Position numbers and translations under genes: made by a program. A stretch of 64,000 nucleotides of DNA. Source: a virus. The stretch is from positions 38,120 through 102,119 of IMG/VR virus record IMGVR_UViG_3300032607_001425; one strand, given 5' to 3'. Each line of letters begins with the position of its first letter. Positions within the stretch are counted from its first letter, which is position 1. A model generated the notes under the pieces. It did no database searches. It had not been told where the DNA came from and was given only the letters and a program-made list of their open reading frames with translations. Shown here in pieces: positions 63,999 to 64,000 of the stretch.

Positions 63999-64000
63999 GT

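Noticed and set aside
1-64000. CRISPR arrays, insertion sequences or integrase
   Set aside because: No regular direct repeats with spacers, no transposase or recombinase ORF found.

Overview
The window is part of a large T4-like myovirus genome. Almost every gene reads on the minus strand, so the gene order below follows that strand. The host is probably a member of the Bacteroidota, for four reasons. Twenty-two promoter-like sites share the form TTG, exactly 20 bp, then TAnnTT(T/A), which resembles the Bacteroidota -33/-7 promoter. Gene starts are A-rich with no clear Shine-Dalgarno. A DUF4494-type gene is present. A small lipoprotein carries a Bacteroidota-style lipobox. All functional calls are by eye from motifs; no database search was possible.

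Layout. 50.7-64 kb is the tail module: sheath, tube, gp26-like and gp51-like assembly proteins, tape measure, tube-initiator-like protein, LysM wedge protein, and a hub protein with a GH19 lysozyme domain. 37.5-49.8 kb holds replication and nucleotide genes: a second PolA-like protein, gp32-like SSB, UvsX/RecA, 5'-3' exonuclease, DnaB-like helicase, NrdB, NrdA, and a resolvase-like nuclease. 30.4-35.6 kb is a tRNA array with 23 readable tRNAs covering 19 amino acids (Lys missing) and including an initiator-type tRNA; its spacers fold into hairpins. 28.1-28.4 kb is an unassigned structured RNA. 24.9-27.2 kb is a compact operon for heme oxygenase, a PcyA-like bilin reductase and glutamyl-tRNA reductase, bounded by a promoter and a terminator. 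16-24 kb carries RNA-repair and small accessory genes. 4.9-16 kb carries a 7-deazaguanine pathway (folE, queD, queE, a DpdA/TGT-like protein; no queC), thymidylate synthase and dCTP deaminase/dUTPase. 0-4.8 kb has PolA, groES and the start of groEL.

Two systems stand out. The first is the three-gene bilin operon. The second is a mobile-gene system: about sixteen homing-type endonuclease genes are scattered through the window. Eight of them are preceded by a 110-120 nt leader with two hairpins whose loops are complementary over 6-7 nt. That loop-loop complementarity is kept by compensatory changes in all eight copies, in two sequence families. Many endonuclease genes also end right at the -33 element of the next gene's promoter, so the cassettes appear to sit where they spare host-gene expression.

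How the genes fit together. Host-like promoters, several of them overlapping intrinsic terminators, split the early/middle genes into small units. A different motif (minus-strand TATTTATAATAAA) precedes tail genes and endonuclease genes and may be the late promoter. The deazaguanine genes could modify phage DNA against restriction. The RNA ligase, P-loop kinase and 2H phosphoesterase could repair or protect RNA, including the phage's own tRNAs.
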